Below are positions 46,889 through 55,346 of a stretch of DNA of 64,000 bases, in pieces. The stretch lies in NCBI GenBank assembly GCA_964607835.1, contig CAZSLL010000006.1, positions 13,064 to 77,063 on the forward strand, given 5' to 3'. Position 1 is the first letter of the stretch; every line of letters starts with the position of its first letter. The translations under genes were made by a program, and so were the position numbers. The DNA comes from DAOVFN01 sp964607835 (GTDB taxonomy: Archaea > Aenigmatarchaeota > Aenigmatarchaeia > QMZP01). The notes below the pieces were generated by a model that searched no databases, was not told where the DNA came from, and worked only from the letters and a program-made list of their open reading frames with translations.

Positions 46889-49378
46889 ATGTACAGGATA
46901 GACAGCCTTAAGTTCGGACTATTGTCCCCAGACACCATAAGGGCCCTTGCCAGGGTCAGGGTGGTGAGCTCTGACCTCTATGACGCTGACGGATACCCGG
47001 TTGAGGGAGGGGTAATGGACCCAAGGCTGGGCGTCATAGACCCCGGGCTGCACTGCAGGACGTGCGGAGGGGGCATAGGCGACTGCAACGGGCACTTCGG
47101 CTACCTGGAGCTGGCCAAGCCCGTAATCCATGTTCTCTACACCAAGACCATTTACCAGATACTCAAGTACACCTGCAGGTCGTGCAACAGGATTCTCATA
47201 ATCCCGCCGGACGGCTCAGAGGAGAAGAAGCTCGCGGCCACGGTCCCGAGCAAGTGCCCTCACTGCGAAAAGCCCCAGAAGAAGGTGAGCTTTGTCAAGC
47301 CCTACACCTACTACGAGGACAAGACCGAGCTCGACCCCATGACCATAAGGGAGCGTTTCGAGAACATACCTGACAAGGACCTCAGGAAGATAGGATTCAG
47401 GGGCGGGAGGCCCGAGTGGCTCATACTAACCCTCTTCCCGATACCCCCTGTTACCATGAGGCCAAGCATTACCCTCGAGGGAGGGGAGCGTTCAGAGGAC
47501 GACCTCACCCACAAGCTGGTTGACGTGGTGAGGATAAACCAGTCCCTCAAGGAGAACATTGACATAGGCGCCCCTGATTTCATACTCAACGACCTCTGGG
47601 AACTCGTGCAGTATCACATATCAACCTATTTCGACAACGAACTCACCGGAGTCCCGCTGGCCAGGCACAGGTCTGGCAGGCCCCTCAAGGGCCTCATACA
47701 GAGGCTCAAGGCCAAGGAGGGAAGGATAAGGGGCAACCTGCTCGGGAAGAGGGTCAACTTCTCCTCAAGGACTGTCATATCCCCTGACCCCAGGCTTTCC
47801 ATAAACCAGGTCGGTGTGCCCATAGAGGTGGCAGAGGAGCTCACCATACCTGAGAACGTGACAGCAGAGAACACCAAGTACATAAGGGAGCTGTTCAGGC
47901 AGAACAGGGTGAACTACGTCATAAGGCCTGACAACAGGAGAATCAAGGTCACTGACATGAACAAGAAAGACGTCCTGGACGTCATAGCCCCTGAGTGGCA
48001 GGTGGAAAGGCAGCTCAGGGACGGAGACATCGTCCTGTTCAACAGGCAGCCCAGCCTTCACAGGATGTCCATAATGGCCCACAGGGTCAAGGTCATGCCC
48101 TACAAGACCTTCAGGATAAACCCCTCGGTGTGCCCGCCATACAATGCTGACTTCGACGGGGACGAGATGAACCTGCACGCCCTGCAGAACGAGGAGGCCA
48201 GGACAGAGGCGGCCTACCTCATGGAGGTCCACAGGAACATCATCTCCCCCAAGTTCGGGGGGCCTATCATAGGCCTTGACCTGGACCAGATATCAGGGGT
48301 CTACCTGCTCACCCATCCTGACACCAGGCTCTCCAGGGAGGACGCCGCCCAGCTCTTCGCTGACGCCGGGGTGGACATGGAGCTACCTGAAAAGGAAGAG
48401 TTCAGCGGAAAGGAAATAGTGAGCATGATGCTTCCCAAGAACATAAACATCGAGTTCAAGGCCAGCTGCTGCAAGAACTGCGATGAGTGCGACAGGGACA
48501 ATTGCCCGCACGACGGCTGGGTAAGCATAAAGAAGGGAGAGGTCCTCAAGGGCAGGATAGACGCCAAGGCCGTGGGGGCCATGAAGGGCAAGCTCATAAA
48601 CAAGCTCATCAGGATGAGCGACCCGGAGACCGTGAGGATTTTCATAGACACCTTCGGCAGGATTGGCACGGCATTCATAATGAGGAGGGGCTTCTCGCTC
48701 GGCACATCTGACCTGGACCTGGACCCCCAGGTGGAGAAGGACATCAGGAAGGAGGTGGAGAGGGCAGAGCACGAATCAGACAGCCTCATCGAGCAGTTCA
48801 ACCAGGGCGATATAAGGATTCTGCCGGGCATGACGCCCAAGGAGTCCCTGGAGGCCCAGGTGCTCAACTCCCTGGCTTCAGGGGTGAGCAGGATTTCAGA
48901 CATGGTTTCAGAGAACATGCCCTACAACGACATCAAGGTCATGTACGAGGGCGGGGCCAAGGGCTCTGTGGTCAACACCAGCCAGATGGCCGCTGTCGTG
49001 GGACAGGAGACCATACTGGGAAAGAGGATTACCAGGGGTTACCTGAACAGGACCCTTCCCCACATCGAGCAGGGAGACCTCTCCCCGCATTCCCGCGGCT
49101 TCGTGAGGGTGGGATTCAAGCACGGCCTCAACCCGTTCGAGCTTTTCTGGAACATCATGAACGGCCGTGAGGGCCTAATGGACAAGTCCCTGAGGACCAG
49201 GAAGTCAGGCTACATGCAGAGGAGGCTGGTCAACGCCCTGCAGGACCTCAAGGTGCACCAGGACAGGAGCGTGAGGAACTCTGTGGGCCAGATTGTCCAG
49301 TTCGCCGCGGGCGAGGACAGGGTGGACCCCAGCAAGTCAGAATGGGGCACCATAAGATGGAAGGAGCATCTGGAGTGA
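46889..49378 (+). CDS. rpoA1: RNA polymerase subunit A'
   Basis: The N-terminal part of the largest subunit (beta' homologue), 829 residues. It has the clamp zinc site (CRTCGGGIGDCNGHFGYLEL), a second zinc pair (CRSC...CPHC), the rudder/lid region (RLKAKEGRIRGNLLGKRVNFSSRTVISPDP), and the catalytic magnesium loop NADFDGDEMNLH near residue 424, with the three aspartates. It also has an unusual cysteine-rich stretch CCKNCDECDRDNCPHDG near 530. It ends before the A'' part, as usual in archaea. The start lies one base after the B' stop. Confidence 0.97.
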   Translation: MYRIDSLKFGLLSPDTIRALARVRVVSSDLYDADGYPVEGGVMDPRLGVIDPGLHCRTCGGGIGDCNGHFGYLELAKPVIHVLYTKTIYQILKYTCRSCNRILIIPPDGSEEKKLAATVPSKCPHCEKPQKKVSFVKPYTYYEDKTELDPMTIRERFENIPDKDLRKIGFRGGRPEWLILTLFPIPPVTMRPSITLEGGERSEDDLTHKLVDVVRINQSLKENIDIGAPDFILNDLWELVQYHISTYFDNELTGVPLARHRSGRPLKGLIQRLKAKEGRIRGNLLGKRVNFSSRTVISPDPRLSINQVGVPIEVAEELTIPENVTAENTKYIRELFRQNRVNYVIRPDNRRIKVTDMNKKDVLDVIAPEWQVERQLRDGDIVLFNRQPSLHRMSIMAHRVKVMPYKTFRINPSVCPPYNADFDGDEMNLHALQNEEARTEAAYLMEVHRNIISPKFGGPIIGLDLDQISGVYLLTHPDTRLSREDAAQLFADAGVDMELPEKEEFSGKEIVSMMLPKNINIEFKASCCKNCDECDRDNCPHDGWVSIKKGEVLKGRIDAKAVGAMKGKLINKLIRMSDPETVRIFIDTFGRIGTAFIMRRGFSLGTSDLDLDPQVEKDIRKEVERAEHESDSLIEQFNQGDIRILPGMTPKESLEAQVLNSLASGVSRISDMVSENMPYNDIKVMYEGGAKGSVVNTSQMAAVVGQETILGKRITRGYLNRTLPHIEQGDLSPHSRGFVRVGFKHGLNPFELFWNIMNGREGLMDKSLRTRKSGYMQRRLVNALQDLKVHQDRSVRNSVGQIVQFAAGEDRVDPSKSEWGTIRWKEHLE

Positions 49379-49382
49379 TGAT

Positions 49383-50780
49383 ATGTCAGTGATACCCGAG
49401 AGCACGAGAGAAGAGATGGAGATGTACTTCGAGAAGCACAGGGTTACCGAGAGCAAGCGGGAATCCATAAGGGACATAGTCCGCGAGCTGTACCACAAAT
49501 CAGCATACGACCCAGAGGAGCCCATGGGCGTTGTGGCTGCGCAGTCCCTCTCAGAGCCAGCCACGCAGATGACCATGCGTACGTACCACTTCGCGGGCAC
49601 TGCAGGAATCCAGGTGACCCTGGGCCTTCCCAGGATGCTCGAGATATTCGACGCCAGGAAGGAGCCCAGGACGCCCACCATGACCATATTCCTCAAGCCT
49701 GACCACCAGAGCGTGGATGCCGCCAGGAAAATCGCCTCCAGAATAATGGAGGTCAGGGCAAAGAACGTCATACTTTCCACGACACTGGACCTAACAGAGC
49801 TCTGGATAAAGTGCAGGGTGGACCTTAAGAAGCTGGAGTCCATGGGCATACCAAAGGAAAGGGTCCCCAAGCTCCTCAAGATAAGGAACGTGGAGACCCA
49901 CATGGAAGGGGACGACACCATAGTGGTGAAGTCAAAGAAGGCAGACCTCAAGAACCTCCACAAGCTGAAGTACTCTGTCCTCGAGTCGCACATAAGCGGC
50001 ATAAAGGGCATATCCCAGGTCGTGGTGACCAAGGAGAAGGGTGAGTGGATTATCAACACCCTGGGCTCGAACCTGGCCAAGGTCTTCGAGATAGAGGGCG
50101 TGGACTACACCAGGACGTTCTCCAACAACATATTCGAGATATACGACCTCCTTGGAGTGGAGGCTGCCAGGAACGCCGTCATCAAGCAGTCCCAGTACAC
50201 CATGGAGGAGCAGGGCCTGGGCGTGGACGTCAGGTATGTCATGCTGCTTGCTGACATCATGTGCATGCAGGGAGACATAAGGGCCATCGGCCGTTACGGA
50301 ATATCCGGCCAGAAGTCCTCTGTCCTTGTGAGGGCCTCGTTCGAAGAGACCAAGAAGCACCTCACCGCGGCCTCAATCAAGGGCGAGGTGGACCCGCTCT
50401 GCGGGACCGTGGAGAACATAATGATGAACCAGGTGGCCCCCATAGGAACGGGAGCCTTCAGGCTGGTGGGCAATATACCCGAGTTTGCTTCTTTGCCCAA
50501 ACCCGCTGCGAAGAAGGCCCCCGGCACCAAGTCCGCTACTACTACCTCAGCGGCCAAGAAGGCCCCTGCTGCAAAGGCCCCTGCCAGGAAAACCGAAACA
50601 AAGGAAGCAAGCAAAGCCTCAAAGAAGTCCGCGACCAAGCCCGCTTCCAAGACATCTGAGAAGCAACCAGCCGCAAAGAAGACCTCAACAGCAGCAAAGA
50701 AGACCGCTTCTGCAAATAAGACTTCCACAACAAAGAAGACAAAGGCCAAGTCCACTGCAGAGAAACCCGTGGCCAAATAA
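49383..50780 (+). CDS. rpoA2: RNA polymerase subunit A'' with histone H1-like tail
   Basis: The C-terminal part of the largest subunit. Residues 1-370 are a normal A'': EEPMGVVAAQSLSEPATQMTMRTYHFAGTAGIQVTLGLPRMLEIFDARKEP (trigger loop and bridge region), and RYGISGQKSSVLVRASFEETKKHLTAAS. Residues 371-465 are an added tail of almost only Lys, Ala, Thr, Ser and Pro (KKAPAAKAPARKTETKEAS and similar), resembling histone H1 C-termini. The tail could bind DNA or RNA near the polymerase or aid solubility; this is inference. Last gene of the polymerase operon. Confidence 0.95.
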   Translation: MSVIPESTREEMEMYFEKHRVTESKRESIRDIVRELYHKSAYDPEEPMGVVAAQSLSEPATQMTMRTYHFAGTAGIQVTLGLPRMLEIFDARKEPRTPTMTIFLKPDHQSVDAARKIASRIMEVRAKNVILSTTLDLTELWIKCRVDLKKLESMGIPKERVPKLLKIRNVETHMEGDDTIVVKSKKADLKNLHKLKYSVLESHISGIKGISQVVVTKEKGEWIINTLGSNLAKVFEIEGVDYTRTFSNNIFEIYDLLGVEAARNAVIKQSQYTMEEQGLGVDVRYVMLLADIMCMQGDIRAIGRYGISGQKSSVLVRASFEETKKHLTAASIKGEVDPLCGTVENIMMNQVAPIGTGAFRLVGNIPEFASLPKPAAKKAPGTKSATTTSAAKKAPAAKAPARKTETKEASKASKKSATKPASKTSEKQPAAKKTSTAAKKTASANKTSTTKKTKAKSTAEKPVAK

Positions 50781-50865
50781 GCCAAAGATTAATTTCTGAA
50801 TGTTGTGCTGAATCCGTAATTGGATAACTCATGCACTTATAAGCCTTAATGATATCGAACAAATA

Positions 50866-53703
50866 ATGAGATTACTTCCAGTCACCCTGGTCGGTCTCAT
50901 GGTCCTTCTTGTTATCCCCTGCTGTATATTAGCCCTTGAGACCACGTGTTCATCATGCTCTGACTGCCAGTCCAAGCTCGACGGCACCTACAGCAGGGTT
51001 TCCCTCACAGCCGACCTTTCCGGAGTTTCTGGTGACTGTATTGCCATAACCGGGAGCGACCTGGTGTTCGACTGCCAGGGCCACCTCCTTACAGGAGACC
51101 GGACAGGCACGGGAATCGAAATTCTGGGGGTGAGCAATGCCACTGTCATCAACTGCAGGGCGACCAACTTCAGCGGCTCTGGTATTTCAGTGAAAGATGC
51201 ATTCCGTGCCAACGTGAGCCAGAATGACTGCTTCAGGAACAGGGTCAATGGCATAGGCGTGAGAAACTCCACGAGGACGCTCATACTCTACAACAATGCC
51301 AACCACAACAGGGACGGGATAAGGGTCCTGGACTCCCAGGAAACCCAGATAAGATGGAACCAGGCCTGCGGAAACAGGGAGACCGACATAAGGGTGGACG
51401 GCGGCTCCCAGAACGAGGGGGCAAGGAACGAGTGCGACATCACCCTGAACTATGATGACTCCGGAACCACGGGCTGCAGGTACTCGTGCTCTGTGTGTCC
51501 TGACTGGGACAACGACACAGTGTGCGATGACGATGATAACTGCAGGTTTGACTACAACCCGGGCCAGGCAGACGCTGACTCTGACGGCGTTGGTGACCTG
51601 TGCGACAACTGCCCAAACGCAACCAACCCCGGACAGGAGAACTCCGACGTCTTCGGTCTGGATGACTTCGGGGACGCCTGCGACAACTGCTGGACAGTCA
51701 AGAACCCCTCGCAGGGAGACAGGGATGGTGACTGCGTCCCACTGAAGTCTGACCCGCTCTTCTGGGACGGGGAGAAATGGCTCCAGGACCCGCACTGCGG
51801 GGACTACTGCGACAACTGCGCCTTCCATAGCAACCCATACCAGGAAAACTCAGACAGCGACAGCCACGGCGACGCCTGCGACAACTGCCGGCACGCAGAC
51901 AACCATGACCAGAGCGACATAGACGGCGACTGCTCTGTCATACCCAAGCCCTATGCGAGCGACCCGCACTGCGGCGACCTTTGTGACAACTGCTACAATG
52001 TATACAACCCCGACCAGAACAACTCGGACAGTGACAAGTACGGCGACGCGTGCGACAACTGCCCGCTCATCACGAACCCCAGCCAGTACGACTGGGACGG
52101 GGACGGCGTCGGTGACCCCTGCGACAACTGCCCTGACCACCCAAACCCCGGCCAGGATGACGTGAACAATGATACGGTCGGAGACGCATGCGACTGCTAT
52201 GACGCCCTAGAGGGGCCCAATGAGGACGGCGTGGACTGCGGAGGAATCTGCGACCCCTGCGTGGCCTGCACATGGTGCACATCCTCAACAGTTCCCATGA
52301 GGATAAAGGGCCAGTGGAACAGCGGCATGATAGACGTGGTAATGGTGCCTGATGTGTCTTACCAGAGCCAGACGGATAACTTCACGAAGGACGCCTACAA
52401 CGCAATAAGGGACGCCTATTTCAGGATTGGCGAGCTCGGTGTGGATCCAATACCGTCAGACTACAAGGACAGGTTCAACTTCTATTACTATACAGGCGGC
52501 TTCGGCAACGCCTCTGATGGCTGCACAGGAAAGTTACCCAGTGATTTCGCTAAGGTGGCCCCATTCTCTGACAGTGGGGCCATACTATATGACTCCAGCA
52601 ACGGGGGCGGGTGCTCAGGCCTGGGCACTCCCAGCCACCTCAAGGCCCCCGCAAGGCAGCCTGGCCAGGTCATTCACGAAAGCGGTCACAGCATATACAG
52701 CCTGATTGATGAGTACTGCGGGAATACCTATTATACGGAGATAAGCCCTGTCTCCAACGTGTGGAGCTCGCTCTCCAACTGCACGAGCTTTGCCACCAGC
52801 AAGGGATGGAACGCATCCCAGTGCAACAGAATAGAGAAGGACATCAACACCTCTAACCCCGGGATGGAATGCCAGAAGGACTTCTGGAAGTTTGATATGA
52901 GCGACAGGGACATGATGAATGACGGAGGGCTTCCCATAATCAAGCCCGGTGACCATTTCGGCAAGGCCTGCTCGAACAGGATAAACTATGTATATGACCA
53001 CTGGCCGTCAGGAAGCACAAAGGGAGTGCTCATTGAGCTCAACATAAGGCAGGGCTCGATAACAGAGTTGGGTTCTGATGTGGTTCATGCCCATCCTGAC
53101 ATAGGCCTCCAGCACGAGAGCTTCACAGGAGAGGCATACTCTGCTTCAGGCGAGCTCCTCAAGAGCTTCGGGATATGGGATCCCAGGATAGGTCTCGGCC
53201 AGAGGGAGGGCTCTTTCGAGGATGAAAAAGATTTCCATGTCATAATCCCCTTCTATGACAACCTGAGGGAATTCGGGATAAGGGACCCCGAAAACCAGGA
53301 AACCAAGGTGAGCGTTGACCTGGCCCCTGTCATAACAGAGCACTGCTCTGAAGTGGGCTACGATGGCCACGAGTGCCAGAGCATTGACCTGGACAATGAC
53401 GGCGTGTTCGACCACGAGGACATATGCAAGGGCACAGAGATTCCCGAGGACGTCCCGCTTGACTACCTCTACAACTACAGGTACGCCCTCATGGACGGCG
53501 ACACGATCTTTGACACACAGGGCTCGTCCTGGTGGTTCTCGCCACCCGAGACATACACCACCCAGGACACATTCGGATGCTCGTGCGGCCAGATGCTGGA
53601 CTGGTTCGAGGACTACTACGACACCGAGGGCGGGTACCAGACCTTCCGGGACCATGGCTGCTCCGCGAGCCTCATCAACTACTTCATAGGGCATCATGAT
53701 TAG
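50866..53703 (+). CDS. surface protein: beta-helix, TSP3 repeats and M64-like metalloprotease
   Basis: A 945-residue secreted protein. Signal peptide 1-25. Residues ~30-200 look like a right-handed beta-helix (NosD-like: VINCRATNFSGSGISVKDAF). Residues ~205-460 contain about eight calcium-binding thrombospondin type 3-like repeats (DADSDGVGDLCDNC, DWDGDGVGDPCDNC). From ~480 comes a metalloprotease domain: VDVVMVPDVSY-like start, then QVIHESGHSIYSLIDEYCG near residue 603, where HESGH (HExxH) followed by DEY resembles IgA-peptidase family M64. Probably attacks host or neighbour surface proteins or processes the envelope. No C-terminal anchor is visible. Confidence 0.82.
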   Translation: MRLLPVTLVGLMVLLVIPCCILALETTCSSCSDCQSKLDGTYSRVSLTADLSGVSGDCIAITGSDLVFDCQGHLLTGDRTGTGIEILGVSNATVINCRATNFSGSGISVKDAFRANVSQNDCFRNRVNGIGVRNSTRTLILYNNANHNRDGIRVLDSQETQIRWNQACGNRETDIRVDGGSQNEGARNECDITLNYDDSGTTGCRYSCSVCPDWDNDTVCDDDDNCRFDYNPGQADADSDGVGDLCDNCPNATNPGQENSDVFGLDDFGDACDNCWTVKNPSQGDRDGDCVPLKSDPLFWDGEKWLQDPHCGDYCDNCAFHSNPYQENSDSDSHGDACDNCRHADNHDQSDIDGDCSVIPKPYASDPHCGDLCDNCYNVYNPDQNNSDSDKYGDACDNCPLITNPSQYDWDGDGVGDPCDNCPDHPNPGQDDVNNDTVGDACDCYDALEGPNEDGVDCGGICDPCVACTWCTSSTVPMRIKGQWNSGMIDVVMVPDVSYQSQTDNFTKDAYNAIRDAYFRIGELGVDPIPSDYKDRFNFYYYTGGFGNASDGCTGKLPSDFAKVAPFSDSGAILYDSSNGGGCSGLGTPSHLKAPARQPGQVIHESGHSIYSLIDEYCGNTYYTEISPVSNVWSSLSNCTSFATSKGWNASQCNRIEKDINTSNPGMECQKDFWKFDMSDRDMMNDGGLPIIKPGDHFGKACSNRINYVYDHWPSGSTKGVLIELNIRQGSITELGSDVVHAHPDIGLQHESFTGEAYSASGELLKSFGIWDPRIGLGQREGSFEDEKDFHVIIPFYDNLREFGIRDPENQETKVSVDLAPVITEHCSEVGYDGHECQSIDLDNDGVFDHEDICKGTEIPEDVPLDYLYNYRYALMDGDTIFDTQGSSWWFSPPETYTTQDTFGCSCGQMLDWFEDYYDTEGGYQTFRDHGCSASLINYFIGHHD

Positions 53704-53765
53704 GTGCCCCGGAGCCTTCTTAACTACTTCATAGGGCACCATTACTGAGTGCCCGGGTATTGGTT
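53677..53765. repeat. 45-bp imperfect tandem duplication with two hairpins
   Basis: AACTACTTCATAGGGCA begins both units (53677 and 53722). Each unit contains a GGGCAY/GTGCCC inverted repeat (53689-53709 and 53734-53754). The first spans the stop codon of the protease gene. They could serve as a transcription terminator. Confidence 0.5.
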
Positions 53766-53896
53766 AACTATTTAAATACCTATGCACTAACTAAGGAGAA
53801 GGAAGTCCGTAACCCATGCGGTGCAGGGCGAATCCGAAAAGGGTTCAAACGAGTTGGTTCGGCTTCTTTGTAATGAGAGTTTGAGAGTTGATTCGA

Positions 53897-54436
53897 ATGG
53901 AAAAGATAGTGCCCATCCCCGAGGGAGTCACGGTGAAGCTCGATGGCAAGGAGCTCATAGTCTCCGGGCCCAGGGGGGAGCTCAGGAAGAACATCAGGGG
54001 AAGCCCCATCAAGGTAGAGATCTCGGCAGACTCCGCCAGGTTCATATCTGACAATGACAGGAGAAAGGTAAAGTCCCATGCAGGCACATGGGCCGCCCAC
54101 TGCAGGAACATGGTTTCCGGGGTCACCCAGGGCTTCGAGGCCAGGCTCAAGGTGGTGTACTCCCATTTCCCCATGAAGTTCACCGTGGAGGGCAACAGCG
54201 TCAAGATAGCCAACTTCCTCGGAGAGAGGGAGGACAGGAGGGCCGATGTCGCAGGCGACGTCAAGATCGAGCTGAATAAGGACGAGGTCGTGGTCACAGG
54301 CACCAGCAGGGAAGAGGTGGGCCAGGCAGCGGCCAGGATAGAGCAGCTCGCCACTGTGAGGGGCTTTGACAGGAGGGTGTTCCAGGACGGCATACACCTC
54401 ATTCAGAAGGCAAGGCCCATGAAGGCAGGTGAATGA
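53897..54436 (+). CDS. rpl6: 50S ribosomal protein L6
   Basis: A 179-residue ribosomal protein of the large-subunit base near the factor-binding site. It matches archaeal uL6: IPEGVTVKLDGKELIVSGPRGELRKNI, MVSGVTQGFEARLKVVYSHFPMKFTVEGNSVKIANFLGE and VVVTGTSREEVGQAAARIEQLATVRGFDRRVFQDGIHL. The ATG at 53897 is chosen over a TTG at 53888. A TATTTAAATACC TATA element lies near 53768-53779, giving a leader of about 100 nt that may form a CCGAA/TTCGG hairpin. Its usual spc-operon neighbours S8 and S14 are absent. Confidence 0.96.
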   Translation: MEKIVPIPEGVTVKLDGKELIVSGPRGELRKNIRGSPIKVEISADSARFISDNDRRKVKSHAGTWAAHCRNMVSGVTQGFEARLKVVYSHFPMKFTVEGNSVKIANFLGEREDRRADVAGDVKIELNKDEVVVTGTSREEVGQAAARIEQLATVRGFDRRVFQDGIHLIQKARPMKAGE

Positions 54437-54837
54437 TTATGGAAAAGACAAAAACAAAAGTAAGGCCGTCCCTCGCGCAGAGGCTGGGAATAAGGAAGAA
54501 AATCAAGAAAGCCAAGCCAGTCTTCAAGAGGCAGGAAAACTGGAGAAAGCCCAGCATTGGCAAGGCCTGGAGGAGGCCCAAAGGCAGGCACTCCAAGCTC
54601 AGGATGGGGGAGAAGGCCAGAGGAACCGTGCCCAGCCCGGGTTTCAGGTCACCTGCTGACGTGAGGGGACTGAACAGGCTCGGGTACCGTGAGATAAGGG
54701 TTTCCAGTCTCAGGGACATGGAATCCCTCAACCCAAGGGAGGAGATGGCTGTTATTTCCGGCACCGTGGGAAAGAGGAAAAGAGAAGCCCTTCTGAAGCT
54801 GGCCTCAGAAAGGAAGATACACGTGGCCAATGGATAG
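54433..54837 (+). CDS. rpl32e: 50S ribosomal protein L32e
   Basis: A 134-residue archaeal/eukaryotic-specific ribosomal protein. It has a basic N-terminus (KTKVRPSLAQRLGIRKKIKKAKPVFKRQENWRKP) and the family core RPKGRHSKLRMGEKARGTVPSPGFRSPADVRGLNRLGYREIRV, ending with VGKRKREALLKLASERKIHV. Its ATG overlaps the L6 stop (ATGA), so the two are coupled. In most archaea L19e follows; here an unrelated zinc-ribbon gene follows instead. Confidence 0.95.
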   Translation: MIMEKTKTKVRPSLAQRLGIRKKIKKAKPVFKRQENWRKPSIGKAWRRPKGRHSKLRMGEKARGTVPSPGFRSPADVRGLNRLGYREIRVSSLRDMESLNPREEMAVISGTVGKRKREALLKLASERKIHVANG

Positions 54838-54894
54838 TTTCATGTATTTAAGCATGCGCAAACAAATAGCTTACGTGATTTTTGGTAGATTTTG

Positions 54895-55044
54895 ATGGAC
54901 TGCAAATGCCCTGTGTGCGGGACCCCTGGAAGGGAATGGAACAAGAGGCCCCAGGCATTCAAGTGCCCAAACTGCATGTCAATATACTCGGAATTCTGCA
55001 TGATTCTCGAGTCAGAGGCCGATAGCCTCAATCTCTGGAGCTAA
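54895..55044 (+). CDS. 49-residue zinc-ribbon protein
   Basis: A small protein starting MDCKCPVCGTPGREWNK, with CPVC at residues 5-8 and CPNC at 24-27, a typical four-cysteine zinc ribbon, then an acidic helical tail (EFCMILESEADSLNLWS). Similar stand-alone ribbons are frequent in archaea and often bind RNA, DNA or ribosomes; its place after L32e fits that. It converges on the alkyltransferase gene, overlapping by 4 bases. A TGTATTTAAGC element lies about 45 bases upstream. Confidence 0.65.
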   Translation: MDCKCPVCGTPGREWNKRPQAFKCPNCMSIYSEFCMILESEADSLNLWS

Positions 55045-55346
55045 AGGAACCTCTCCTGAGGGACTCTTCCCTTCTCAAGCTTTATACCCTCTCTTTCAAG
55101 GAGCCTTATCTTCTCCCCAGCACCTTTTGGCGAGGTGAATCCGCCCAGCGAGCCGTCCTTCCTGATCACCCTGTGGCAGGGCACCCTTCCGGGCCCTGTT
55201 CCAGGGCAGGGGTTCCTGGACATGAGCATGCCAACAGCCCTTGCAGTTCCCGGCCTGCCTGCCCTGCTGGCCACAGAGGAATAGCTGCTAACATTTCCCA
55301 TGGGTATATTCTTCACTGTATCGTATACCCTTTTCCTGAAGCTCAT
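55041..55346 (-). CDS. ogt: methylated-DNA--protein-cysteine methyltransferase family protein
   Basis: A 101-residue protein consisting of only the DNA-binding/active-site domain of alkyltransferases, which remove O6-alkyl groups from guanine by transferring them to a cysteine. It has VYDTVKNIPMGNVSSYSSVASRAGRPGTARAVG (winged helix), NPCPG and the active-site PCHRVIRKDGSLGGF with the acceptor cysteine. The N-terminal domain of full-length MGMT is absent. Starts inside the end of the radical SAM gene (59-base overlap), so the two are co-transcribed. Confidence 0.88.
   Translation of the reverse strand: MSFRKRVYDTVKNIPMGNVSSYSSVASRAGRPGTARAVGMLMSRNPCPGTGPGRVPCHRVIRKDGSLGGFTSPKGAGEKIRLLEREGIKLEKGRVPQERFL

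Noticed and set aside
51480..52200. Direct DNA repeats in the protease gene as a possible array
   Set aside because: They are in-frame codons of the calcium-binding protein repeats with variable spacing, not a separate DNA element.
53820..53880. A tRNA-like segment (GGTTCAAACGAG) before the L6 gene
   Set aside because: No acceptor stem, D-arm or anticodon arm can be built around it, even allowing introns.
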